From an uncultured Clostridia bacterium (lineage in GTDB: Bacteria; Bacillota; Clostridia; Christensenellales; UBA1242): DNA of 10,344 nt. This document shows, piece by piece, positions 1 to 7,880 of this stretch. The translations under genes were made by a program, and so were the position numbers. Numbering within the stretch: the first letter of the stretch is position 1; each line of letters starts with the position of its first letter. The stretch lies in assembly GCA_947631875.1 (NCBI GenBank), contig CANRMV010000030.1:1-10344 (forward strand), given 5' to 3'. Under the pieces are notes generated by a model, which was not told where the DNA came from, searched no databases, and saw only the letters and a program-made list of their open reading frames with translations.

Positions 1-1405
1 TTTGAAAAATACACATTTTTCAGTTGTGTGTTGGTGTAGCCATCTGCGCCCACAACTGCACCAACATAGTCCATTCCTCTTAAAAATGTTCTAATAATGT
101 TGTTTGAAATGAAAATATCTTCCACATTGCCTGTTGCTGCAACACCTGCAATTCCGCCAACGCCACCTTTTATTTCTGTGGTTGTATCACTGCTTTGAGC
201 GCGAGAAATATCCCTTGCATCAATCGTTCCACCAACAAGCAAATTGTCAAACTTGAAAGAAGGTTGTGCATTTATCACCCACTCTTCTGGAAGCAACAAG
301 CCCGTTCCAGCATAACTCATAACGCCCGCAACGCCGCCAGCATAAACATCCCCATAAACATATCCATCAGCTTGCCCAGAAACATTTATAAGCGTGTATG
401 CAGCATATTTTCCATAGCCAAAGAGTATCACGCCGTCATCTTTAATGCAATATATGTTTGAATTTGTTGCACCAACAATGCCGCCAGCATAAACATTTAC
501 ATGCTCGGAAACATTTCCTTTATTGATTGAAATGTTCACAAAATCTTTGAAGAATGACATCGTTTTTGGTGTTTGCCCAGAAAAATCTTCGGCATCACGA
601 AGTGGCAAATAACATTCTGTGTTGTTTACGGTTATTTCTTTAAACTTCATTTTGTTTCCGGCTGCATCAACAACAAAACCGTTTTCATCAACATAATATT
701 TATATTCAATTCCATTTACAGTTTCATTAAAATATTTTTTCTCGTCTTCTTCCTTTAAAACTCCACTGTATTGTCGATAGTAATTCTTTTCATTATATTT
801 TGAAAAATCTTGGACAAGTTCACCTCTAACAAGGGTCACGTCGTTGGACTCTTCGTCTGTGTAAGTTGAAGAATAACTAAGCCCCGCAACAGCACCAAAG
901 TAAACAGAGCCACTTTCACCAACAATGCTTGAAGGATAGGAAAATTTATCAATAGTCACGCCAACATTCACAAGAGTTCCTTGATTTATTGCGGTAAGAA
1001 GTCCAATATAAGATGTTTGATTTGCTGTCAAATTGTCAAATCTACCAGAAAATGCCACATTCTCAATGGATGGCAAAATGTATGACACTTTCACATCATC
1101 AACAGTGTCCGTTTCACAATCTCTTGCATTTATCTTCGCAAAAAGTCCAGCATAAAGTTTTCCGTCAATTTCTTTGCTAAAATGCCCATTGCCAATTATG
1201 ATGTCTGTGATTGCCGCATCGGAAGTTGAACCAATGATTGTTCCACTGAAACCAACAATTTCGTCTCCAAGTATGCCGATTGGCGCAACATCATTCACAG
1301 CCCCCATGCTGATTGTTTCTCTCAATTCGTAGTGGCTTTTAAGAGTTGTTTCATTTTTTCCAATATCAATGACATCTTGTGCCGACCTTAAAAGATATGG
1401 ATTCA
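1..1405 (-). repeat. GLUG-like Gly-rich repeat region inside the giant lipoprotein
   Basis: This stretch encodes residues ~1168-1635. It opens with a leader typical of GLUG-type proteins (NPYLLRSAQDVIDIG, then a PIG and an FSGT motif). It then repeats a short Gly-rich signature: YAGLFA at 1252, YIGLLTA at 1300, YFGAVAG at 1336, YAGGIVGA at 1473, YAGGVAG at 1522, GGVGGIAG from 1581 and YVGAVVGA from 1614. The signatures are often followed by an N-V or I-x-x-I strand. Such regions in known families are predicted to fold as beta-helix or beta-roll stalks in surface proteins. The repeats are degenerate at DNA level, so they are old rather than recent duplications. Confidence 0.65.
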
Positions 1406-4400
1406 GCCTTGAACCATTTCTATATTGTATGCGCAAGCAAACAGGATTTTGTGATGAAGAAAGTGAAGTGTAAGATGTTCCCCACTCGGCTGGATAGATG
1501 TAAAGTTTTCCACTCAAATCATCATTTATTCCAATTATCTGGTCTCTATGGTTTTTAAAGAAATTTTCAACAGAAAGTGAAATTGTGTAAATTCCGTTGC
1601 TTTTTTGGCTGCTGTCAATGGTGTATGTTAACATAGAACTGCTGTATTCGTTATTCACAGTTGGAATAAATTCCACTCGAATGGAGTTGTTTGTTGCATA
1701 AGTTGGAGTTGTTAAAACGCCCACAGATTGAGAAAGATGTTCATTTGTGAAGTCAACATTTTCCATTCCGGAAGCAAGGGATATGCTCCTAACCTTAATA
1801 TACTCCTGAGGAATGATGGTTGCATCATATCTTTTTGTGGAGTTCGGCTGCCTCAAATAAGCACTTATAACAAATGGAGGTGGCGTGAATTGTGTTCCCT
1901 CAGTGAAGTTTGGAGAATATTTAAACTCTAAGGTTTGTGGGTTAAAAGTGCCATAGTTTGCAACAAATTCATTTGTAAAATCACTCTGCCTTGCAAATTC
2001 AACTCTGTATTCAACAGTTTCATCCCCTTCTTTAACGGTGTAGTTTTCGCTTTCAGGCAAATAGAACATAAGTCCGTTTGTAACATTGAAAACAACATCT
2101 CTGGTTATAGTTTTGCCATTTTTTATTTGTGTAATTCTCATTTGGAAACTTAATTGTTCAAAAGAGCCGTCGGCTTTTGTAAAGGTGAAATATAAATATT
2201 CTTGACGATATTCCTCTTTAACATATTCAAGTTTAATAACGCTTTCATTGCCCGTTTTATCACTGTAATAGAACAATCCACTTTCTGCTTCTTGCCCCTC
2301 AAATGAGTTGAAAACTGTTGATATAGATTCCCCATCCAAAGTGTATCTATAAAAGTTGAAAGAGTGGCTGTTGTATGCATAAGGCGTCAGTGTCACAGAG
2401 GAATTTTCCATGCCGACATCGCCCGTTCCATAATAAACTGTGTTCTCTAACGCATAATTTGCCCCATTTTTAAGATAAAACTCAGAAATGAGTGAATATG
2501 AACTTACATTCACAGTAAATTCAATCACTTTTCTAATTGCTGAAAAACTATATTGCGTGTCAAGTGTTTGCCCTTCAATTTGAAATCTAAGTGTTGCAGA
2601 GCCATTTGATTTGGTTGTGAGGACAAATGTCCAGTTTGACCTGTTTGTTGTAACCGCTATAACATCGGTTGGACTTGGTGCAACAATGGATGTGTAATTT
2701 CCTTTAAATGTGAAAGACGCTGTGCTTCCAAAGGAAACATCATCTTTTGTGGAAGCATTTAATATTTCCATGTCCACCACATTTTGAATATGCAAATTTT
2801 CGTCAGTTGATGAAAATTCCGCTTTTGTAACTGAACTGTTGCCCGTGCTTGTAAATTGAAAAGCAGTGGTTTCTTCTTTCAAAAAATAAGAGCAATGGAA
2901 AATCAACCCCTTAAATGACGTTCCGTTGTCAAGATAAAAATCATAAACTCCCGTGCCAAGCCTCAAAGGTGTAATTTCCAAATTCAACCAATACTCCGTT
3001 TGTCCTTCTTCATGCTTTGCAGCGGAATTTCTGGTTTTAATTGTTGTGAAATTTAGAACATTTACGCCACTCTTAAACTCAACCCTAACATCCTTAAAAT
3101 CAGCGTTTGCAAACAAAATTGAACTGAAATCAATGTTCTTTTCCTCAAAATCAACATAGAGTTCTCTGTCCTGATAGCCGTCAATTTTAATTTCACTTGC
3201 ACCAGAAACAACTTGCACTGTGAAAGTTTTAGAAATTTCCGAAACAACCTCTGAAACTTCATCAGGCTGATAAATAATTCCATTTTGGCCACCACTGCTT
3301 ACAGCATGTATGGTGAAATTCAAATTGCCCTCAGTTGTGGAGCTTATTGCTCTGACTTTAAATTCCCCTTCCCAATTTGAAAGCAAATTGTTTGGATTGT
3401 TATATCTTCTTAAACTTGTGCCACCAATCGCAGCATCCAAGTTGGCGTCAAAATCAAACCAAAGTCCGTCAACATTTGGCATTGACCCAAAGTTTGAAAT
3501 GACATCAATAGAAAAATACACATATCCATTTGGATAAATTTGGTCATCATAAACATTATACACTTGCAAAACCGCGTCATTTTGCCCATTGATGCGAATT
3601 TCCTCTGGCGCAATCATAATTTTAACATTGAAATTTTGTTTGGTGTTCACACTGTCATCGCCAAAAACTTGTTTTGCAACCTCATAAAAGATATTCAACC
3701 CAACGGTCAATTCATTTTGTTTTTGCGAGCTTTGCGAAATTTTCCAATAAGAAACCACATTTCCATCTTCGTCAATCTCATCGCCGGTTGCTGGCGTTGG
3801 ATAAAATCTGTCAAAGTCCACCAAATTGCTTGTTTGAATTTTGCTTATATTGATTGGTGTGTCAGCAGAAATTCCTGCCATTTCCACTTTCACAACATAG
3901 TCTGTCATTTTTGGATTGTTTGGAACAATCAAAATTTCTTTCTCATCTGATGTTATCTCTTGAAAATCAAGTGTTTCAATCGTTTGAGAACTTGTTTTCA
4001 TGTCTATATATGTGCCATAAAATTTAACATCCAAACTTGGCAAAATGTTCACCGAAACAATTTCGGAAATAACCTCTCCATCGTCTATGGAAGGCTCATA
4101 GGCAGCCAAAACGGTGAACCTGCTTTGTTTGACAAAAAGAGTGTCTTGAACGGAAATATTTTTAACTTCCTCCCCCTTCAAAGAAAGCACCAATTTTTGC
4201 TCACCGTCAAGTTCTGCCTTGTCAAAGGCTGTTAAGTTAACATTCACATCATTTCGTGAAGTGCTTAAATTGTTGGTGAGAGTTGCAGTTCCCTGTTTTC
4301 TTTCTTCGTCAACACTAAAATTTTTCACATAGCGCAAATCATCAATGCTATCAAGCATATTTCTCTTTTCAACCAAATAAAACAATGTGTCTTTTTCTGT

Positions 4401-4907
4401 TGTGTTACTGTCAAAATTGAAAATGCTTGCATCTGGCACAAAAGGAGTTCCCCCTTTGCCTTCTTGTCCACCAGAAACATAAAGCGTTCCCCCGCCAAAA
4501 GTCATGGCTGTTGAATATTGTTTAACATTAACATTTACAACGCTTTCTTTTGCGCCTTCCAAAGTCCTTAAAACAAGTTGAGAAGTTCCGCCGCTTACAG
4601 CAGTCACTGTGACACGAATTTTTGTCTCAGAAAGAATTTGATAAGTTGCCCTAAACACATTTTGTTGTCCGCGCTCTTGAATTTGAACTTGATTGCTGAA
4701 ACCTTTTTGGTAGCCATTTATGGTGAATTCCACATAATCTGTGCCTTTATCATCATCCCCCACAATAAGATTCAAACCTTCTGGGCAATCATTAGTTAGA
4801 TAAATTTTGCTGTAATCCACACCGCAGCCAGCAATAAAGAAACCTGCAAACAACATTGCAAATACGCCAACAAGTGCTATAAGTGTGTTCCTTACAACTT
4901 TTGCCAT
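1..4907 (-). CDS. Giant surface lipoprotein with Ig-like and GLUG-like repeats, partial (3' end outside window)
   Basis: One open frame of 1635 codons runs from ATG at 4907 to the left edge; I read every codon and found no stop. The start is supported by AAGGAG four bases upstream and by the signal peptide that follows: MAKVVRN, a hydrophobic core (about residues 8-26), and lipobox I-A-G-C with Cys28 as the lipidated residue. The chain should therefore be exported and anchored to the membrane, facing outward. Residues ~29-1165 are Thr/Ser/Asn/Val-rich, beta-strand-like and probably a string of bacterial Ig-like domains. A recurring start motif E-I-[RK]-I-[ND]-G occurs at 436-441 and 572-577. 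From about residue 1168 a GLUG-like region begins (NPYLLRSAQDV, FSGT at 1220, then repeated Y-x-G-[GA]-x-x-G motifs). The gene lies 8 bases after the VirB4-like ATPase gene, apparently in one transcript. Adhesin, binding protein, or surface part of the ATPase's machine are all possible; no catalytic motif was seen. The frame and lipobox are certain; the domain names are family-level inference. Confidence 0.9.
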   Translation of the reverse strand, partial: MAKVVRNTLIALVGVFAMLFAGFFIAGCGVDYSKIYLTNDCPEGLNLIVGDDDKGTDYVEFTINGYQKGFSNQVQIQERGQQNVFRATYQILSETKIRVTVTAVSGGTSQLVLRTLEGAKESVVNVNVKQYSTAMTFGGGTLYVSGGQEGKGGTPFVPDASIFNFDSNTTEKDTLFYLVEKRNMLDSIDDLRYVKNFSVDEERKQGTATLTNNLSTSRNDVNVNLTAFDKAELDGEQKLVLSLKGEEVKNISVQDTLFVKQSRFTVLAAYEPSIDDGEVISEIVSVNILPSLDVKFYGTYIDMKTSSQTIETLDFQEITSDEKEILIVPNNPKMTDYVVKVEMAGISADTPINISKIQTSNLVDFDRFYPTPATGDEIDEDGNVVSYWKISQSSQKQNELTVGLNIFYEVAKQVFGDDSVNTKQNFNVKIMIAPEEIRINGQNDAVLQVYNVYDDQIYPNGYVYFSIDVISNFGSMPNVDGLWFDFDANLDAAIGGTSLRRYNNPNNLLSNWEGEFKVRAISSTTEGNLNFTIHAVSSGGQNGIIYQPDEVSEVVSEISKTFTVQVVSGASEIKIDGYQDRELYVDFEEKNIDFSSILFANADFKDVRVEFKSGVNVLNFTTIKTRNSAAKHEEGQTEYWLNLEITPLRLGTGVYDFYLDNGTSFKGLIFHCSYFLKEETTAFQFTSTGNSSVTKAEFSSTDENLHIQNVVDMEILNASTKDDVSFGSTASFTFKGNYTSIVAPSPTDVIAVTTNRSNWTFVLTTKSNGSATLRFQIEGQTLDTQYSFSAIRKVIEFTVNVSSYSLISEFYLKNGANYALENTVYYGTGDVGMENSSVTLTPYAYNSHSFNFYRYTLDGESISTVFNSFEGQEAESGLFYYSDKTGNESVIKLEYVKEEYRQEYLYFTFTKADGSFEQLSFQMRITQIKNGKTITRDVVFNVTNGLMFYLPESENYTVKEGDETVEYRVEFARQSDFTNEFVANYGTFNPQTLEFKYSPNFTEGTQFTPPPFVISAYLRQPNSTKRYDATIIPQEYIKVRSISLASGMENVDFTNEHLSQSVGVLTTPTYATNNSIRVEFIPTVNNEYSSSMLTYTIDSSQKSNGIYTISLSVENFFKNHRDQIIGINDDLSGKLYIYPAEWGTSYTSLSSSQNPVCLRIQYRNGSRLNPYLLRSAQDVIDIGKNETTLKSHYELRETISMGAVNDVAPIGILGDEIVGFSGTIIGSTSDAAITDIIIGNGHFSKEIDGKLYAGLFAKINARDCETDTVDDVKVSYILPSIENVAFSGRFDNLTANQTSYIGLLTAINQGTLVNVGVTIDKFSYPSSIVGESGSVYFGAVAGLSYSSTYTDEESNDVTLVRGELVQDFSKYNEKNYYRQYSGVLKEEDEKKYFNETVNGIEYKYYVDENGFVVDAAGNKMKFKEITVNNTECYLPLRDAEDFSGQTPKTMSFFKDFVNISINKGNVSEHVNVYAGGIVGATNSNIYCIKDDGVILFGYGKYAAYTLINVSGQADGYVYGDVYAGGVAGVMSYAGTGLLLPEEWVINAQPSFKFDNLLVGGTIDARDISRAQSSDTTTEIKGGVGGIAGVAATGNVEDIFISNNIIRTFLRGMDYVGAVVGADGYTNTQLKNVYFS

Positions 4908-4920
4908 ATTTCTCCTTAGT
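4908..4920 (-). promoter_or_regulatory. Ribosome binding site overlapping the upstream stop codon
   Basis: Reading leftwards the sequence is TAAGGAG-AAAT-ATG. The TAA (4918-4916) is the stop of the VirB4-like gene, and its last two A bases are part of the AAGGAG Shine-Dalgarno for the lipoprotein. Only 8 bases separate stop and start. This geometry is typical of translationally coupled operon partners and fixes the lipoprotein start at 4907. Confidence 0.85.
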
Positions 4921-7612
4921 TAAATAATTGTTTCACATAATCGAGTGCGGTGATTTGCACCGTTGTTCTTGAAGTTGGTCCTGTGATTAAGAACCCTTGA
5001 CCAACGCCAGCAGTAACGATTGAGTTCTGCTCTTCCTCGTTGATACCTCCCGACTTTTCATAAAGTTGAACAAGGTCATTGATATCACTTGGAGAAAGCG
5101 AGAAAATAAGTGAATATTGACAAGCATTAATAACCGCAGTTGACTGCCTTTTAATTTCTTCCGAGCCAACAAAGTCAGAAATATTTTGCGTGATGACAAT
5201 TTGCATACCGCCATATTTTCTGATACGTTTTGCCATTTGTGCCATAAAGTCCAAAGCGATTGGATATTTTGGATTGATGAATATGTGCGCCTCATCCACC
5301 GCAATAATAATTTTTCTGTTTTTGCGATATTTTCTGTTGAAATCCTTGTTGTTGATGATTTCGTTGTTCAAATACCTAAACACCAAAAGCATCTGTGCAT
5401 TTGTGACTTGTGCATTGTTTCCAGCAACCAAAGATTGAAAGTTGAAAGTAACAAAGTTTTCGTTTGTTTCAATGGAGGTTGGGCCGTTCCAAAGCGAACT
5501 ATTTCGCCCACCCGTTGCAAACTTTTTGATGTAGGTTTCAACAGTCATAAGGTTTCTTAAAGTGAAGTCATCTTTTGCTGTTTTAATTCTGTCCAAAATA
5601 AGATTGTAAAGGTCGTCAAAAGTTGGATAATCCTCAGGCTTCAACTTTGCCAATTTTGTTCTATAATCAATGTTATGTTTTTTATACATATCAATAATAA
5701 GCGAGTTCAAAACTTCAAACGCATCAGCATTAATTCCTTCCAAAATAACCCTAAAAAACTGCTCCAAGAACTGCAAGTGCTGCGAGAAACTGTCGTCTGC
5801 AACCTCAACTTTTGGCGCTTTTTCAATCAAACGCCCAAAATCATCATATTCTTCTTCCTCTTCCTCCTCATCGTCCTCAGATGCTTCCAAAGATGAAATA
5901 ACGTGGAAAGGATTGATGATTCCGTGAGTTGACGAACCAACATCAATAAACTTTCCTCCCAAATTTTTTGTTAGGTCTTGATATTCATTTTCTGGGTCAA
6001 GAATGAAAATCTTACAGTTGTCGGCCGCAAAGTTTGTCAACAAGGTTTTTGTTGCATAACTCTTACCAGAGCCAGATTTTCCAATAACCATCATGTTGGA
6101 GTTAACTCTTTCGCGGTCACGCTTAAAGAAGTCAACAAACACAGGATATTCGTTGTCGCCGATGTAAATTCCGTTTGGGTCTTGCAGAGCATTGGATATA
6201 AATGGGAAGGTTGCCGCAAGTGTTGAAGTTGGAATGCCTCGCAAACTATTCTTCACGGTATCTCTTTTTGAAATGTTTGAAGAAATAAATCCATCAATTT
6301 GTCTTGAAAAAAGTTCGGAAAATTTAAACCCTTGCTGCTTCAACATGGCACGCACATCTTTCTTAGCGGCATCTTCGGCAACAAGAAAAGTGTTAACGTT
6401 ATAAAGTTGTTGGTTGTTGTTTTTCAAGTCTGCCAAAAGTTCTTTAAGTGTGTCAACGTGTGTTTGGAGTTCAATCTGAGTTGAACTTCTTCCCGCTTTA
6501 TAAAGTTTTGTCTCCATCTCCATGATAGCCTTATCAATTTGCTTCTCGGAGTCCAATTTAGGAATTGGATTAAATTTCATATGCACCCTTGTTCTGTCCA
6601 AAAGGAAAAACTGTGCACCCCATGCATTTCCAACTTGCAAAGGATAGTCCACCAAATTGAAACAACGATAGCATGTGTCGTCAACAAAGAAACGCCCAAT
6701 ATTAAAGCGGATTTTGTCTGGCAAAGCCCAATCAAGATGTTCAGTTATTGGCAAAACATCCAAATCTCTTTCATCAAAATCTTTTCCAAGTGTTGATTTA
6801 AGGAAAACCATAAGATCATTGCCTGTAACAAGTTGTGCATTGATTGGGTTAAGTGAAGATGCCATTGCGGAAATCATGCCGCGCGTGGTGTTTTCCAAAA
6901 TTTCCATATCTTTGTCATAAACAACAACATAAAAGTGATCTTTAAAAACTTTTGTTTGCCTGTTCATGAACTCATACAAAGAAACCCTCTCTTCAAAAAT
7001 TGGAGAACGCGCATCAATTTCTTCTTGTGTGATTTGTCCGTCATATTGCAAGTCATAAAGCACGTCATATTTTGCGTTCTCGTTGTGTATGTATCTGTCC
7101 AAAATCATTGGTTTTGAAATTTTGATAATTGAACAAGTTTGGTCAATGTTCAATCTTCTCAAAGCATTGGCAAAACTTTCAATAACGTTGTCTTGATAGT
7201 ATTCCGTTAAAAGAGTGAAAAACATTGGTTGAATTTCAATAACTTGTGCATAGTAAATTCCAAAGTTTATAAAGCGGTCTTGATAAACCCCTTCAAAAGG
7301 AATCATCTCTTTTATTACAGATTTTGAGTTTTCGTCATCTCCCTTGCCCTTAACAAACTTTTTCTTTTGAGCGGAATATCTCAAAAGGAAAATAAGCGTG
7401 TTGTAAAACCTCACATCGTCTGCAAGTTTTAAAAACATTGAAACTGCAATAATGCACCACGCAATGCCAATCCAAATATGTAGTTCAAAATTTGCCAAAA
7501 ACAAAAGAATGGCAATCGCAGCGAAAATGAAACCTAAGATAAGGTCAAGTCCTGTGACGCCTCTAACAAACTCTGATCTAACTTTGGTTTTTCGGGGAAT
7601 AACTCTAACCAT
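4916..7612 (-). CDS. VirB4/TraC-family ATPase with fused N-terminal PrgI-like membrane domain
   Basis: 898 residues. The N-terminus has two hydrophobic helices (about 20-41 and 43-61) followed by a basic LRYSAQKKK segment at ~77-86. This resembles PrgI proteins of Gram-positive conjugation systems, here joined to the ATPase. Residues ~100-480 match the VirB4 N-terminal region. The ATPase core has Walker A GKSGSGKS (511-518), the DPENEY segment (539-544), Walker B IIIAVDEAH with Asp773-Glu774, and VITQN (806-810). In known systems VirB4 is the membrane-bound hexameric motor that powers type IV secretion or conjugation. An acidic tract (about 576-591, mostly Glu/Asp) interrupts the core after Walker A. 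The start is supported by GAGAGG five bases upstream of the ATG at 7612. The gene is followed at once by the giant lipoprotein gene. No relaxase, coupling protein, VirB6 or VirB8 is in view, so conjugation proper is not shown; it could be a chromosomal secretion or surface-assembly motor. Family confidence is high, role uncertain. Confidence 0.93.
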   Translation of the reverse strand: MVRVIPRKTKVRSEFVRGVTGLDLILGFIFAAIAILLFLANFELHIWIGIAWCIIAVSMFLKLADDVRFYNTLIFLLRYSAQKKKFVKGKGDDENSKSVIKEMIPFEGVYQDRFINFGIYYAQVIEIQPMFFTLLTEYYQDNVIESFANALRRLNIDQTCSIIKISKPMILDRYIHNENAKYDVLYDLQYDGQITQEEIDARSPIFEERVSLYEFMNRQTKVFKDHFYVVVYDKDMEILENTTRGMISAMASSLNPINAQLVTGNDLMVFLKSTLGKDFDERDLDVLPITEHLDWALPDKIRFNIGRFFVDDTCYRCFNLVDYPLQVGNAWGAQFFLLDRTRVHMKFNPIPKLDSEKQIDKAIMEMETKLYKAGRSSTQIELQTHVDTLKELLADLKNNNQQLYNVNTFLVAEDAAKKDVRAMLKQQGFKFSELFSRQIDGFISSNISKRDTVKNSLRGIPTSTLAATFPFISNALQDPNGIYIGDNEYPVFVDFFKRDRERVNSNMMVIGKSGSGKSYATKTLLTNFAADNCKIFILDPENEYQDLTKNLGGKFIDVGSSTHGIINPFHVISSLEASEDDEEEEEEEYDDFGRLIEKAPKVEVADDSFSQHLQFLEQFFRVILEGINADAFEVLNSLIIDMYKKHNIDYRTKLAKLKPEDYPTFDDLYNLILDRIKTAKDDFTLRNLMTVETYIKKFATGGRNSSLWNGPTSIETNENFVTFNFQSLVAGNNAQVTNAQMLLVFRYLNNEIINNKDFNRKYRKNRKIIIAVDEAHIFINPKYPIALDFMAQMAKRIRKYGGMQIVITQNISDFVGSEEIKRQSTAVINACQYSLIFSLSPSDINDLVQLYEKSGGINEEEQNSIVTAGVGQGFLITGPTSRTTVQITALDYVKQLFN
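5835..5886 (-). repeat. Acidic low-complexity tract (Glu/Asp run) within the VirB4-like gene
   Basis: A run of tct/tcc/tca-type triplets on the plus strand encodes about 16 mostly acidic residues (576-591: EASEDDE, six more Glu, then YDD) on the minus strand. It sits between Walker A and Walker B, just after the conserved INPF motif (566-569). It is low-complexity DNA and is expected to form a disordered charged loop. Confidence 0.8.
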
Positions 7613-7695
7613 AACAACCTCTCGTGATTATGATACTACAAACCGCAGCAAAAATACAAATAAATTCGGCAAAAAACCAAAATAAATATTTTAAT

Positions 7696-7723
7696 ATTAT
7701 ATATTTTGCAGATTTATTCAAAA
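7696..7723 (-). promoter_or_regulatory. Candidate promoter for the VirB4-lipoprotein operon
   Basis: On the minus strand a perfect TATAAT (-10, at 7701-7696) lies 16 bases after TTTTGA (-35, 7723-7718, only half matching TTGACA). Transcription would begin near 7690, giving a leader of about 77 bases before the ATG at 7612. In such A/T-rich DNA a TATAAT can arise by chance, so this is tentative. Confidence 0.35.
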
Positions 7724-7814
7724 TGGCTAAAACTCACAAAAACAAAGAGAGAAAATATTTTTTGATTTATTTTTCATAATTTTTTCAAAAAAAGTTAAAA
7801 AAATAATAAAAAAA

Positions 7815-7849
7815 TGCAAAAAAAGTAATAAAAAACACATTTTTTTGCA
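7815..7849 (-). terminator. Possible A/T-rich terminator after the PRC-barrel gene
   Basis: A perfect 10-base inverted repeat, TGCAAAAAAA (7815-7824) and TTTTTTTGCA (7840-7849), flanks a 15-base loop. On the minus strand it is followed by ATTTTTTTATTATTTTTTT. It lies about 30 bases after the PRC-barrel stop codon, where a terminator would be expected. The stem has only two G:C pairs, so it may be a weak terminator or just composition. Confidence 0.4.
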
Positions 7850-7880
7850 ATTTTTCGCTATTTTTTAACAGTTTTCGATA

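Larger units (their letters stand above)
7613..7880. other. A/T-rich intergenic region upstream of the VirB4-like gene
   Basis: This 268-base gap lies between the stop of the PRC-barrel gene and the start of the VirB4-like gene; both read leftwards. Between 7741 and 7860 only 18 of 120 bases are G or C (15%), with long A and T runs. It contains a weak terminator-like hairpin at 7815-7849 and a candidate leftward promoter at 7696-7723. I see no coding frame and no RNA gene in it. Confidence 0.7.

Noticed and set aside
2953..4799. Many plus-strand open frames of 70-136 codons across 1-4800
   Set aside because: They lie inside the minus-strand lipoprotein frame, lack ribosome binding sites, and encode Cys/Phe/Asn/Ile-rich sequences typical of antisense reading.
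5186..6920. Plus-strand open frames opposite the VirB4-like gene, including a poly-Ser one near 5850
   Set aside because: The poly-Ser is just the antisense of the poly-Glu tract; the minus-strand protein carries Walker A and B and is clearly the real gene.
1..7612. Complete integrative conjugative element
   Set aside because: Only a VirB4-like ATPase is present; no relaxase, coupling protein, integrase or attachment repeats are visible, so the claim is not supported within this window.
7741..7860. Replication origin or AT-rich DUE
   Set aside because: Low GC alone; no DnaA-box cluster (TTATCCACA-like) and no dnaA/dnaN nearby.
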